Below are positions 20,451 to 32,782 of a stretch of DNA of 64,000 bases, piece after piece. Numbering within the stretch: position 1 is the first letter of the stretch; every line of letters begins with the position of its first letter. Made by a program: the position numbers and the translations under genes. The notes under the pieces are model-generated. The model worked only from the letters and a program-made list of their open reading frames with translations, was not told the origin of the DNA and searched no databases. Source of the stretch: Artocarpus heterophyllus. Its lineage: Eukaryota > Streptophyta > Magnoliopsida > Rosales > Moraceae. The stretch lies in the NCBI GenBank assembly GCA_025403435.1, contig CM046333.1, positions 39,089,127 through 39,153,126 on the forward strand, in the 5' to 3' direction.

Positions 20451-23400
20451 TATACTATTTACTATGTTAAGGTACGCCATAAGTATAAAACTTTAATATG
20501 TAAGAAAGGTGGATAATGGATAGTTGATAGTTGTTGTGTTGGAAATAGGTAAGATAAAGCAGACAAGCATTAGAGTTGATTTATGGGAGAAAACAGGCAG
20601 GCGCAAGTGTGTTTTGTTGTGCAATTAGTTTTTAAGTGAATAGCTTGGCTTTAAAGTTAACATTAGAGTTGGTATCATAGCATTACTCTTATATATATAT
20701 ATATATACGCTTTTTTATGATCTAAAGCAGATAGATTGAATCGCACGAGGTTCGGGAAAAGGTCTTGTACCATTGAAATATGGTCCATGTAGTAGTCTTA
20801 TGCGTTGGACCGGGTCTCCTTTTGTCTGATTGCGACGATGAAATGGTAAAGAGATGTCGAAATGGTGAGAAAGCTCACAATCCATAAGTTTGCCCGTTTG
20901 GAGATGTTGAACTATCGTTAGTACAATTGCGGAGACTTTCGTCGCTTTGTTCCTGCCTGGCTCACTAGTCAGACCCATAATGAGACTATAAAAGTGTACA
21001 TTTTATAAGGCTAAAATCATTCATTTACGCTTTTATTTCTCATTAATTTCTCTAATTAATAGCATTGTAGTGTCAAACAATATTTTAGTGTCTTAATGTG
21101 AAAAATATGTTTAATTACATGTCTTTAGTATGTTTTTATATTTAAGTATATTTTCGGTAATTTTTAGAAATATTTTTGTGTGTAAAATATTTGTTTACTA
21201 TAAATAAATTTAAACCGTAAAATTAATATGTTTATTTTTATTTTTATGTGTGTTTAAATGTTTTAATTTAGTTTTGTGTTTATTTAGTATTTATAAATAT
21301 TTACTTAGTTTTAGTAATTTTAATTTTGTAAAATAGTTAATTTCTTTGAGTTTATTTGTTAGGAAATATAAAATCTTGGGCCAAAACGGAGGAAAATGGC
21401 ACAAGAAATCTAAATGTTAGGGTCAAATAAAAATTCAAAGTTGAAATCTGATTAATAGAATCCTACATCAGTGCTAACGTCATCAGGGCCCTGCATGTTT
21501 GCCACCATCTCAACAAATGTGTCACTTGTATGTGGTCACTCACATGTAAAGTTTCATCCTCTTTGCTCCTTATCTGCTGATCAAGTCTAGGTAATCACAT
21601 CCAACGGTCTACATAAGTCAAAATCAAACTTTTACTTTGACTTCAATCTAGCCCATCCTTTTTGGTCTAAATAAGCTCATCGACAGTCCAAAAGTGCGTC
21701 TTCTCGTTCGCCCCTCTTTCACAAAGCACTGAATTTCAAACTAAGATTTGCATACTGAAGAAGGCTGAAGCACGTGAAAAAAGAGAAGAAAAAACCCATC
21801 TACTCTGTAGAATTTCTCCTCTGCTACAGTGTCGAAGTTTACCTGTACTAGGAACCAAAGCCCCTATTGCAACATAACTCATCCAGAGCATTACAAAATT
21901 ATGCTTACGCGTTATGTCCATATTTTCTTGGTAGAACTTGTGGAAATGTTGGGTAAGCTAGGATAGAGCTGTGTGGTTAGGTAAGAGATGAATTTATATG
22001 TATAATTATCTGGATTTTATTGAAATGTTTATATTTCGACATAAATACTATTTTCTTATATTCTAAATTAATATAATTGTACTATCAATTTTTATATAAA
22101 TTTAGTCATGCTTTCTTTATATATTAATTAACTTGCACAATAATATTAACATTATTATTTTATGGAATGTCTCTTGCTACAGTATTTCTGAAGGTAGGTA
22201 TACTGTCGCTCTCAAGTATTTCACAAAATAAATTTTTGTAGGTTTTAACGTAAATATTATTCTATTAAAATATATTAATTTTGATTGATTCATCTTTTCC
22301 ATCTTATAATTGTGATAATTAATTCTGTAGTGACAACTGTTTTATGTATCACAACTGGTGCTTTTAATTTAATGTTTTTATGGAATGTCTCTTCCTGCAT
22401 TATTGCATGCAATATTGTTGCCTTTGAACTTTTTATAAAAATAACATGCATGTTTTAATAGGAAAAGATTTAATTAGTTAAATGCTTCAGAAATTTAATT
22501 AGAATTATAATCTGTGCTGGTAATAAACATATAAAGGATTCTTGACACCTCACCAAATTTAATTATATGTTTTAAACTTTAAAATTTGAAATCGCAAAAA
22601 AATATTGTCTTCTTTTTAAACCTTATTTTGTTTAAGTCACTTACCTATTAAAACGTTAAAATTTACCAATTTTATCATTTGTAAATTTCACATCCTTGTG
22701 GATACAACCGCCCTTACTGTACTAAAAATGACCACGTTTAAGAAACATTTTGGGTGACACATCAACCCCAAAGGGATATGTGCGTCTAGATAGGTAAATT
22801 TGAGCTTTTATGAATTGAGTCTTGGTCTCCAGGCTCTGAGTACTATGTGCTATAGTATTTGATAAACAATCTAGTTCTAGAACCCTCTTTCTGCTCCCAT
22901 TGGCGGCTCAATTTCGCTTTTGCCCAATGATTCCTTCTAACATAATAGGGCATTCATGAACAAGCCCTACTAACAGCTCTTTGTCCTATTCTATTCCTAT
23001 TTCTTGCTCAATAAGGGTCAGAATTCGATCCCGAGATTTCATTAGACCTCGTATGTATGTATGTATGTGTGTGTGTATATAAATATATAGTGGGGTTTGA
23101 GGCCAGCTGGGAGAGAGAATAATGATACGTGTAGCAAGAGTCTCTATGTATGTGTGTGGGGTGTTATTATAATCTTCATCATCATAAACACAATGCTAGT
23201 AGATCGTCGTGACAAGAATTGCAACGACAGGACATAATTATGCTACTTTATCCTGAGTAAAACTAAAAAAGAGGTAAATTTTTATCCAGACAGTGAAAGG
23301 CTATCAATATTTTGGAGATGGTATATTAGAAAAGCACAAACTAATGATCTAACACTATTATCTCATGCATCTTAATTTTTGATCTTATTGGTAATAGATT

Positions 23401-26400
23401 TTTAGTGGGTTGACTTAAATGTTGCACATTCTGGTAAATACTTCATGTAATGTATAATACTTTTGGAATTCCAAATATTCTTAATAACATACGGTTTAGA
23501 ATTATTATCATAAAAAGCTTAGGTGTAATTTCTCACATATAATAACATGTTTGGAAAAGATACGAAATCCCTACAACAATTTGTAGATTAGACGATATCA
23601 ATTAGATAACAATTTAATCAAATCCGTTGTTTACAGAGATGGAGCTAAAAAGGCTCGGGGGCTTCGGATTTTTAATAATACATCAACTAAATTATATTAT
23701 ATTTACATATCTATTACTATTAGTATTGTTATTGTTATTTTGTTGTTATTGTTAAAAATGAGGTTTGATTATTTAATTACATTAAACACATAATGTTTAT
23801 GATCTACACATTACTTTGTGCTTTATTTATATTTATTGAGAAAAATATCTCTAAATATTTTCAATAGTCTTGATGATGAAGTTATTATATGTAATATTTA
23901 AAACTTGTTAAGGACAATTGAAATACATTCATAGCTATTGATTTAAACCAAAATTTACTATAGTTATTAGCCCACTGATAAAAAATTTTAGCTTCGTCAT
24001 TGGTTGTTTAATATCCAAAAAAACATAGTACAGAGATTTCTATGTTTCGAAAATTTACACTTACATTTTAGATGACAGTTTTTTAAAACTATTGTCAAAA
24101 TGCTATCTATTTAAAAAAATAAAAAACAGCACTTTCTCTCACTTATTTTGTTTTCTAAAAATATTCAAAATTTCTAATTCTTCTATTATTCCGAGCTCCT
24201 TTCTTCCATCTCTCTATCTCTCTCAATTACAAACTCTATATTTTTCTCTCAACTTCCCTATTCTCTCTCTAAAATTGCTCTCTCTCTTTCTCATCTCTCA
24301 AGTCTCTCTCTGTCAAAACTCAAAAAGTTTTTCTCCTAAATTCTCTCTCTCTCTCTCTCGCAAAAGTTTTTCTGCTAAATTCTTTTATTTATTCTACAAT
24401 CATTATTCCTTCGATCCCTACTATTGTCACTATCGTTGCCATTGTCATCGAGACTACCACGGCCATGTCCATGGATCGTCAACCCTCGCCACCATGTTCC
24501 TCCCCTCCGTCATTCATGACCTAACCATAATGTTCACCGCGATGTTTTTCTCCTAATTTCTTCATCTTCTTACTTTTAGAATCGTATATTTTTTTGTTGT
24601 TGTTCATTACCATGTTTGAATTTTTTTTTAGTTAGATTTGTAGAGAAAATTTTGTTTATAGTTGTATTATATATTGATTATAAATGAGAAGAAGGATTTA
24701 TAATAATGTTTTAAAAATCATTAGTCTTGTTACTTGACGAAATGTGAATCATGTTTATCTAATTTGTGAATAATATTCGAATAAATTTTTCTTAAAGAAA
24801 GGAAATATTCTTTGGTTAAAAAGATTTTTTTTTTTTAAAATGGTTTAGAGCTTTTAACAATTTTTTTTTGCAAAAACAACCATCAAATGTGGTGTTTTTC
24901 AATGACGGATTTTGCAAAAACACAATCGTCTAATATGCCTTTTATCAACTCTTAAAGACTTCACACGTGTATCAGATGACTATAGAGAAACTAATGGCTT
25001 GACTAACTATCGTCTTATCTTTAGACAACAATTTAAAATCGTTGTATAATGCTCGGTTTGTACCAGTGAACATATTTTTCAAAATAATTGATCAAACTAC
25101 AACAATATTGATTGTCAAGTTTACTTAATCTATTACATCTGTTTACTTTTTATCTATATCAACCTTCACATAATTTTTCTCTATCGTATTTGCATTTTTA
25201 TAACTAGTATGGCATTTATATTGACCACATAAAGAAGCGAGCTAAGCCTAATGCTCGGGTTTACTTTAGTATGTTCCATAAAATATACGGCATTCTTCAG
25301 TCATTTTATTCTTTTTATCTAGGAATAAACCGATCAATTGCATGAAAAATTCACGAAATTAAATGTTGTTAGAAAATTAATGTTATTGACAATTAGAGTC
25401 GTGACGTCGCATCTTAGTTATTTGCTAATTATTAAATAAATATATGTATATACATGAACGATAATTAAACTAAAATATGATGCACAATCAAATATATATA
25501 AGAAAAGACTAAGAAAAGTTTGAAGGACAAAAGAAAAAAAAATAAACAATTATGATTTTTTTTTAAAAGAAAAACAAGCCGAGATAGCCCCTGCAAAAGA
25601 ACAATTTAAAAAGAAAGTTGGTTGATGTCCTAGAAGAGAAGGCATAAATCTTGCTATGGACACAACTACCGGTCACCCCTCACTAAAACAACCCTAGGCA
25701 AATTCAAAGGGAAAAGATCTGGAAAAGAAAAGAAAAAAAAAAGATATAGAACGCTAAGCCGGACATTTTAAGAAGCAAGAAACACATCAACATTACACCA
25801 TGAACTGTTCACAATGCGGCCCGAAATTTTGACCTTACCACAATACACCATAAACTTTAAAATCAATTACAAATAGGGCTTAATAGATACTTTTAATTCT
25901 TACTAAGTATTCTTTTTCATATGTTGTGGTTCAATTTTTTTCTTAATACGAATTTTTAACAAAATTGTCCATGCTTTTTAATGCTTGTTAGTTATTAGAC
26001 CTTAATTGTTAATAATTTTAAAAGTTATGATGTATTTTATTAAGATTAAAAGTCCTGAGTTATTATAAGAAAAGCTAATAGTTTTAAGTACAACAATACA
26101 ATTTATTGTTATTTTCCCTATAAACATGAGAAGAATGAAAATCAGTGAGGTGCAAATTAGGAGAACAAATAAACGTGACTTGAACTTCCCAGGATATCAA
26201 AAAGGTAATTGTACACAAATCTCACCACACACATCCAGTTACACTAAAACCAGATAAAATTCCAACAATGGATAACGCTTTCCTCCCCTCCCCCCCCCCC
26301 CCCCCAAGATTCACATCCAGTTACATCCACATAAATTTTTATGGTAATTTTTCCGAGAACTACTCTCTCCAATAGGATTATTATTCTTCAAAAGATGACT

Positions 26401-27344
26401 TTCAATAGTCATTATATTTCTTTTAAGCAACAAATAGATAAATAAATAAACAAAAGCATATATTCAAAAAACAGAAAATGAAAAGTAAAAATGGAATACC
26501 ATGTGCGGTTGCACTGGTTTGAGAGTGAACGGGGACCAACACTTTCCAAGTCAATGGTGGGCGGAGCCAGTTGATATGCTCACGAAAGGTTGTGGAGATG
26601 AACCGCCGCGTCCGAACTAAAGCCGAGCTTGGCCTCATCTCTTTCCCTTGAGCCAAAAACTTGTTGTTTGGCATTCTGAAAGGTCAACTAATTATATTGT
26701 TCATAATTATTTCCCCATTCTAGCAAAAAGCTAACCCTGCTATATATTATTATATTGTGAAAAGGGTAAAAAGGGCAAAAAATTAATTAAAAATGGGATC
26801 AAGAAGAAGAATCTAGCCATGTTATTCCTCGTCTGAGGTTTGACTTGGGAATCTCTGTATTTTCTTTTTCTTTAAAATATATTTCCCAGGTTCCTTGAAC
26901 CTACAACTCTAAATAATTTGTCTTGGCAAGTTAAAGATATTATAAAACAATTCATGGGCCCTTAAAAAAAAAAATAAAAAATTCTTGGGGTGTGCCCACA
27001 AACGACAAGACCCAGCTAGCTATTCTTTGCCACATGTTCGGAGTTTTGCTTAGTGTTGTCTTTCGGTTAGTGGCTGCAAGTTGCGATGGCTTACTGGCTT
27101 CTGCCGACTCTTGTTGGCTTCAGAGAGCTAGCCAGTTTTATGAGCCGTAACTGAAATCATAAACGATGATAATGATAATAATGACAATAATAATAATAAC
27201 AGAAATTATAGCAAACAGAAGATGTTATCAATTGACGGGTAAAAAATACTAGAGGTTTTAAAAAAGTAAAATAATTAGCAGATTTAAACAAGTCAGTATT
27301 ATAAGCAACTGAAAATCCAAAAATACTCCACTAAGAAATCTAGG
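20416..27344. other. Long intergenic region without a supported gene
   Basis: Nearly 7 kb of AT-rich DNA. It contains ATT/TA microsatellites (about 20416-20455 and 20690-20707) and two moderately GC-rich islands: 20715-20978 and 26423-26680, the second listed separately. There is also a stretch at about 22740-23050 of less AT-rich sequence, a CT-rich block at 24180-24360 that yields a low-complexity frame (24092-24556), and a C homopolymer at about 26289-26305. None shows a recognisable domain. The island at 20715-20978 is open on the minus strand for 87 residues without any motif I know. Confidence 0.5.
26423..26675 (-). other. Possible orphan exon, function unknown
   Basis: A locally GC-richer segment is open on the minus strand from an ATG at 26672-26674. 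About 58 residues, starting MPNNKFLAQGKEMRP, come before an A/T-rich tail. The coding-like part is framed by a plausible splice acceptor (TTTCAG ending at 26676) and a plausible donor (ATG|GTATTC near 26500). It could be a single exon of a broken or captured gene, or chance. I do not recognise the protein and no neighbouring exon was found. Confidence 0.25.
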
Positions 27345-27916
27345 CCCTTTTGTTTTTGTACTCAAAATTTTTAGAAATGTTTTCGTACACCTTTCGAAGC
27401 AAAAATTTTTAAATTACTCTCAGCATAATTTTCAAAAAATTCTTATTTTTTAAAACAAAAATATTTTCACTTATTTTAAAAACAATACCAAATCGCCTCC
27501 TAATTTCTTTTCCTCTTTTATTCTCTCTTTTCTCTCTCTCAATTTCTCCCTCTCTCGACTCCATTTATTTCTCTTTCCTCTCTCTCATATGGCTCTCTGT
27601 CTCTCTTTTGTCTCTCTCTATCTTTCGTATCCCTCCTTTGTCGTCGATTTCGCCTGAGTCACAAAGACGAATGGGCAACAAACACAAGGAAGACGAAGAC
27701 AATTGTTGAGCTCGTTGGAGTCACGTCAGATCTGGATTTGTCATCATCATCAAATCTTAGCTACTTCGTCCAATCTTCAACGTTGCTTTCATTATTTGGT
27801 GACTATGGGCGATGATCCGGCAATAACCTTCAGATCTAGCGATGAAGGGTGACGATCTTTAATCACAACGACAGTTTGTGAGCTCATCGGAGTTTTCTCT
27901 CATTCGCGTTTGTCTT
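27345..27916. other. Intergenic, CT-rich block
   Basis: AT-rich sequence leads into a pyrimidine-rich CTCTCT block (about 27510-27620) and mixed sequence up to the second solo LTR. No gene recognised. It may be part of an older repeat interrupted by the LTR and continuing at 30075. Confidence 0.4.
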
Positions 27917-30074
27917 TGTCACGCCCCGGAGTACGGGAGGTGACGTGGTGGAATATTTAGATTAATTAAAAGAGAATTTAATTAAAAATCGAGAGTTTGA
28001 GAATCAAATTAAATAAAAATTAAGAAGATTTTCCACCACATTTGATAAACGAATTTATAAATATTTAGCAAATAATAATAATTGAATAAAAACCGCGAAT
28101 ATGGGTTCCACAACCCACAACTTGTGCACACACATGGTTCTGACAATATCATAAATACAATTACAGTCCAAGTACAAATAAAGTTAAGTCTTACATGCCT
28201 TGATTAATAATACAGAATATAAATAAATTCTCCTATTGCTCCTGAGTTCGGTCCGAAGAATCTTCTCCAAACCTAAAGGGGAAACCACCTAGGGGAAATT
28301 TAAAACAGATAAAACGTGAGCGAAAGGCTCAGTAGGACTATGTTTTATAAAAATAGTTTAACGCAAAGGAACACAGCATTATTAGAAGTTATTCAAAGGG
28401 AACTTAAATAAATAAATAGATAAACAATTTGAGTAGAACCGTCCTGACACAGAACAGTCTACTCGTCAAATCAAAACACCAATTTACTTTTACCTAGGCA
28501 AACCATGAAATCACCACCGTAGTGGCCCAGCTGGGTTTCGGGACCTGCCCCCAAGGTCGATCGCCACACGACCCGATCTCTGATATGGCATCGTGCCTTA
28601 GTGTTTATTATCATTGTCATTCAAAACCCAATTACCGAGTGTCGTCAATTACATTTATTATGAAATTTATTTCATGTCACGGTATATTAAAATATAACCG
28701 ATAAAATCATTTTCAAACAACCGTTGAAAACATTTTGATAGAAATCATTTTCAAAGCCAAAACATTTCAAACCAGGCTACCAAAGAAATAGGATAGAAGT
28801 CCTACCTCAATACTCGTGCCGATACCCCACACCGTAATCCCGGTCCGCTATACGTTAGCTCCACGGAACCACGAACGATCCTAGATACAAACTAAGTCGA
28901 TCAATATCTAGTTCGAGACATTCTATGTTACTAAATCATTTCATGATGTCCTAGTGTGCCATTTGTACCTTTAAAATCATCCTATAAGGTTGGGATTTAA
29001 ATCAGGGTTCAAAACAGTGAAAACGGGTAAAAATCACAAAATTTTCCATGCCTCGGTCGGCCTGCCGGACGCCCTGCTTCGGCCTGCCGAACTGCACAGT
29101 TCGGCCTGCCGGAAACAAGGTTCGGCCTGCCGAACATTTCCCCAGATTCGGCCTGCCGGTCGGAAGAACACCGGCCTGCCGATCATCACTCCGGCCTGCC
29201 GAACATGAACTTCGGCCTGCCGAATTGGGAAAACCCAGAAATCCCAGCCACGGGTTTCTCGATCCCCAAAATCCAAATCTTGTTTCTAACCTGTTTTTCT
29301 CAAATCCCAGGCATGAAAAACAACTATAGTTGATAGAAAAACATTCTAGAACATGTTTGGAATCATTTAAACAACATTTAAACTCGAAATCCTCAAAAAT
29401 CCGAAAATGAGAAAAAGAGGAGGAAAATGAAAAATCTTGAATTCAATCCGTTTTTCTTCAATCTAAGCTTAGATTCTAGTTGTTCTAAGCTCATTTAACA
29501 CAAATCCACGGTTTTCTAAGCTAAAACAAACTTAGATTTCAAAAACACACAAAATTGAAAATTTTGTAAAAAGTTTAGAAATTTCGAATCTAACCTCGAA
29601 TCGAAGCTTCAATCCGCGATCTCGGTTGCCGAATCACGTCCCCGAGCTTCCTCCTTGCTGTTCCGAAGCTTGGATTCGAATGTGGTTTCAAAAATTTGAG
29701 AGAGAATTGAGAGAGAAAGAGAGCTGCCGAGAGAGAGAGGAGAGAGAGAAAGTGAAACCGGGAGAGAATGAGAAGAGAGAGAGAGAAAGGAAATAAATAG
29801 AGAAAATCGGTGGGCGGTTTTACTGTGCGAAAACCATGTGCCGCCCACGGTTTTGCAAAACAAAGTATTTTTAACACTTTACAAATTGTTGTGTTTTAAA
29901 ACTCAAAACATCATTTTAAATCAATAAAAAATCTTTCGAATTCATTAATTTAACAAAACAACCAAAAATTCAAAAATCCAACCAAATAGTCTAATAAATG
30001 TTAAAACGCTAATTATGGCACACTAATTCATCATTTACATTACATTAACATTAAATAAATTTCGGGACGTTACA
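27917..30074 (-). mobile_element. Solo LTR of a Ty3/gypsy-type element, copy 2
   Basis: This 2158-bp block begins TGTCACGCCCCGG and ends CGGGACGTTACA. It is flanked by the direct repeat GTCTT (27912-27916 and 30075-30079). It is collinear with 15025-17171 over its whole length, including the CGGCCTGCCG array (here 29055-29225) and the GA-rich tract (29695-29800), with scattered substitutions and small indels. No internal retrotransposon sequence adjoins it. Minus orientation is inferred from the TGTAACGTCCCG start on that strand. Confidence 0.88.
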
Positions 30075-30329
30075 GTCTTCGCCCTACCACAGCATGCCAA
30101 AGCCGAAAAAGATGAGGAGAAAGGGGGAGAGTTGGACAGCGGTAGTGAACGGCAATTGCTTTTTTGGTTGGTAACATCTCTGCAATGTATTTTTTTTGAT
30201 TTTTTTTTTCGGTTTATTCTAAATTAGGTTTTGTTTAGTTCTTTTTTGTTTTATTTTGTTTTGTTTTGGAAATGAAGTTGTTTTGGTAATCTATGTTTTT
30301 TTCGGCAAAAATGGTATTAACTAGGCAAT

Positions 30330-31095
30330 ATTGCACTTCATGGCCTCTAGTGATGTTGCCATGCTGATGATCTCCAACGATGTTGTCGATATTGGTGGCG
30401 TCCAGCAACGTTGCCAGTAAACTTTTGTTTTACATGGAAATATAGTATTTCCCCATCCCCATCGATGTTGTCGGTAAACTTTTGTATTTACATGGACATA
30501 GAGGATTTTTTTTTAATATAGTATTTCTCAACCATCGACGATGTTGCTAGTGTTGGTGATATCCGGTAACGTTCTTAGTAATTTTTTGTGTTTACATGGA
30601 AATATGAAATTTTCATATAAATATAGTATTTCCAAGTCGTCGGTGGCTTGGTGAAGTCACTACTAAATTTTTGTCTTTACATGTAAACACAGTACTTTCA
30701 TGTAAATATTGTATTTTTCCGCTATCAATGGTTTGGCGTAATCGCCCTCGTGCACCTAGACATGTTTTCATGAGTCACTCACTCATTACTCGATCTTTTT
30801 TACCCTGGGTAAACGATCGTCGTCCCCCTATTAATCGCTAAAGTTACCTCTCTAATGTGACAATCTATAGTTTCACCTTACCTGGACAACCCGTCCATCC
30901 CTAAAATCAATTATAAGCACTCATGGGGATCATAATCAAAGTACTTCCCAGAGTCTCATATATTTCCCGCCAGTGATGTTTGGCAACATTGCTAGGGAAT
31001 TTTGTATTTCTCGACCGCTGACGATGTCATCAATGCTGGTGATGTATTGTAAAGTTGCCAAGAAATACTATATTTTTCAGCTATCACCGGTGCTC
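30330..31095. repeat. Degenerate tandem repeat, unit about 110-120 bp
   Basis: Related units recur in the order GATGTTG..GTTGGTG, CAACGTTGCC, TTTTTGTRTTTACATGGAAATA, ATATAGTATTTC. Clear repeats start near 30385, 30465, 30535 and 30640, with weaker ones near 30980 and 31020. Copies are strongly diverged and of uneven length. Function unknown; no coding frame survives. Confidence 0.55.
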
Positions 31096-31825
31096 GCGAG
31101 AGAGGAAAGAGACATAGAGGAATAAAAGGTATGGATACTTTAGGGTTTTTGTTCTCAATTTTTCATGATATGCTATTTACTATACATTTTCAAAACATGT
31201 GACATTATTTACTAATTCTTAGCCAAAATCTAATATTTTGATCTTTCTCCCTAATAATTTTTAGAGGCAAAGTCTCAAATCCAAAATCCTGATCAATCCC
31301 AGTAAAGTGTAACACTTCATTTGTAACACTTCATTTGCTTAAGTGTAGAATTTAATGTTATAAGTATTGAATTATATTTATTAAGTGTTATGCAAAAGCA
31401 AATTGGGTGTTATGTAAACCTATAAACAATGTTATACTAGCAAGCAAAAAATATTGCAAGTATTTAACTAATCTGGATATTTGATTAGAGACAATAATAA
31501 AAATGATGATAATGATGATGATGTATTTATCTATTTGTCTATCTATTACTTGTACTTTTTTCAGGATGTGACAGATGTGTCTTCTTCTTTCTTTGCCTGC
31601 CTCCCTCCCTCCATTTACCATTCCTACTTTCATCCTCTCTCTTTTTTTTCTTCTTTATTTTTCTCTTTTCCTTGCTATAGCATTATATCATCCCACCACT
31701 GTTTTTCTTTTTATTGATTTTAAAGATGTGTACATTATATTTTATATTATTGTAAGATATGTTTATTGTGGATTATGATATTAACAAAGAATACAACACG
31801 TGAAACACTCATGCATGGACAAGTG
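31096..31825. other. Intergenic, nothing recognised
   Basis: AT-rich, with a GAT/AAT repeat (about 31490-31525) and CT-rich runs. Overlapping frames on both strands are low-complexity and are not called. Confidence 0.5.
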
Positions 31826-31930
31826 ATGACAGTTTAGTTGGTTGTAAGTCCTTTCATCCCAACCATAGATTGAGGGTTCAAATCACGCTTAGCTTCACTA
31901 AAAAATAGGTAACATTTCTCCTCCCCTTAT
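31826..31930 (+). mobile_element. Candidate tRNA-derived SINE
   Basis: An A-box-like word TTTAGTTGGTTG (about 31833-31844) is followed about 30 bp later by a B-box-like word GGGTTCAAATC (31874-31884). This is the spacing of a pol III internal promoter from a tRNA-related SINE head. It is not a functional tRNA because no acceptor stem or anticodon arm can be folded. The 3' end is unclear. Confidence 0.4.
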
Positions 31931-32782
31931 ATTAAAAAAATACACATGCACATGACGGCTGGCTTTGACTAATAATATTACTAAACGCCATAGTATTTTT
32001 GTATGAATTAACCAAATTGCGTTTGATGACATCAAAGCACGCCGCATTCTCAACCATAAACCACGGAAAAGTAAATGAAATTTTTGTTGCTGTTTTTTTT
32101 TTTTTTTTTAATAATATCAAACAAGTGGCTTTGTGTGTTGGTGGGATTCTCTATCGGCCAATTGTAATATGTAATTGAATCCACAAAATTCGGAGACGGC
32201 TCCAAAAACATTGGGTGGACGTGGAAGGGTCAAAAGATTAACAGTGCACTCCCCGTTGTCTTGTAGTTAGTCAAAGATGACTAATTATATTTATTGATGG
32301 ATTAAATTATTAACCACGTCTCTATCTTGCGCCCGCCATAGAGTCGTCCTTTTATTTATTTATTTATTTATTTGAAAAGTAGAAGTTTTATTTTCTTTTT
32401 TCCATATGACGTATTCTCTCAAGTATTATGTGCTACATTAAACGAATATACTAACAGATTCTATTGTCTTTTGTACTATCCACCGTATTAAAAGAAAAAA
32501 GAGAATGAAATTGTACCAATTTGCATTTGGCAGGTACATTGTATATCAGTCTTTTCTTTTACAGCAAAAAATGAAAAAAAAATGAAAAATACTATGACCT
32601 CTTTATCCTTTTTTTCCCCTTACCTTTGGGAGGAGGAATTAGTACTAAATCGATATTTTTAACCTTTTTATTCTGTTTTTTTCTCTTTACGTTCTGGCAG
32701 AGTTTGGAGGAATTAAAATGAGAAAACCAAATTATATATATATATATATATATATAGCTATTTGCATTCGTTTTGACCATAT
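31931..32782. other. Intergenic up to the chromovirus
   Basis: AT-rich, with poly-T (about 32092-32109), TTTA repeats (about 32350-32372) and a TA microsatellite (about 32733-32757). No gene recognised. Confidence 0.55.

Noticed and set aside
24092..24556. 154-residue + strand frame
   Set aside because: It is a Ser/Leu/Phe-rich product of a CT-repeat block with no motif and no promoter or splice support.
31826..31930. Functional tRNA gene
   Set aside because: Box-like words are present, but no acceptor or anticodon stem can be formed around them.
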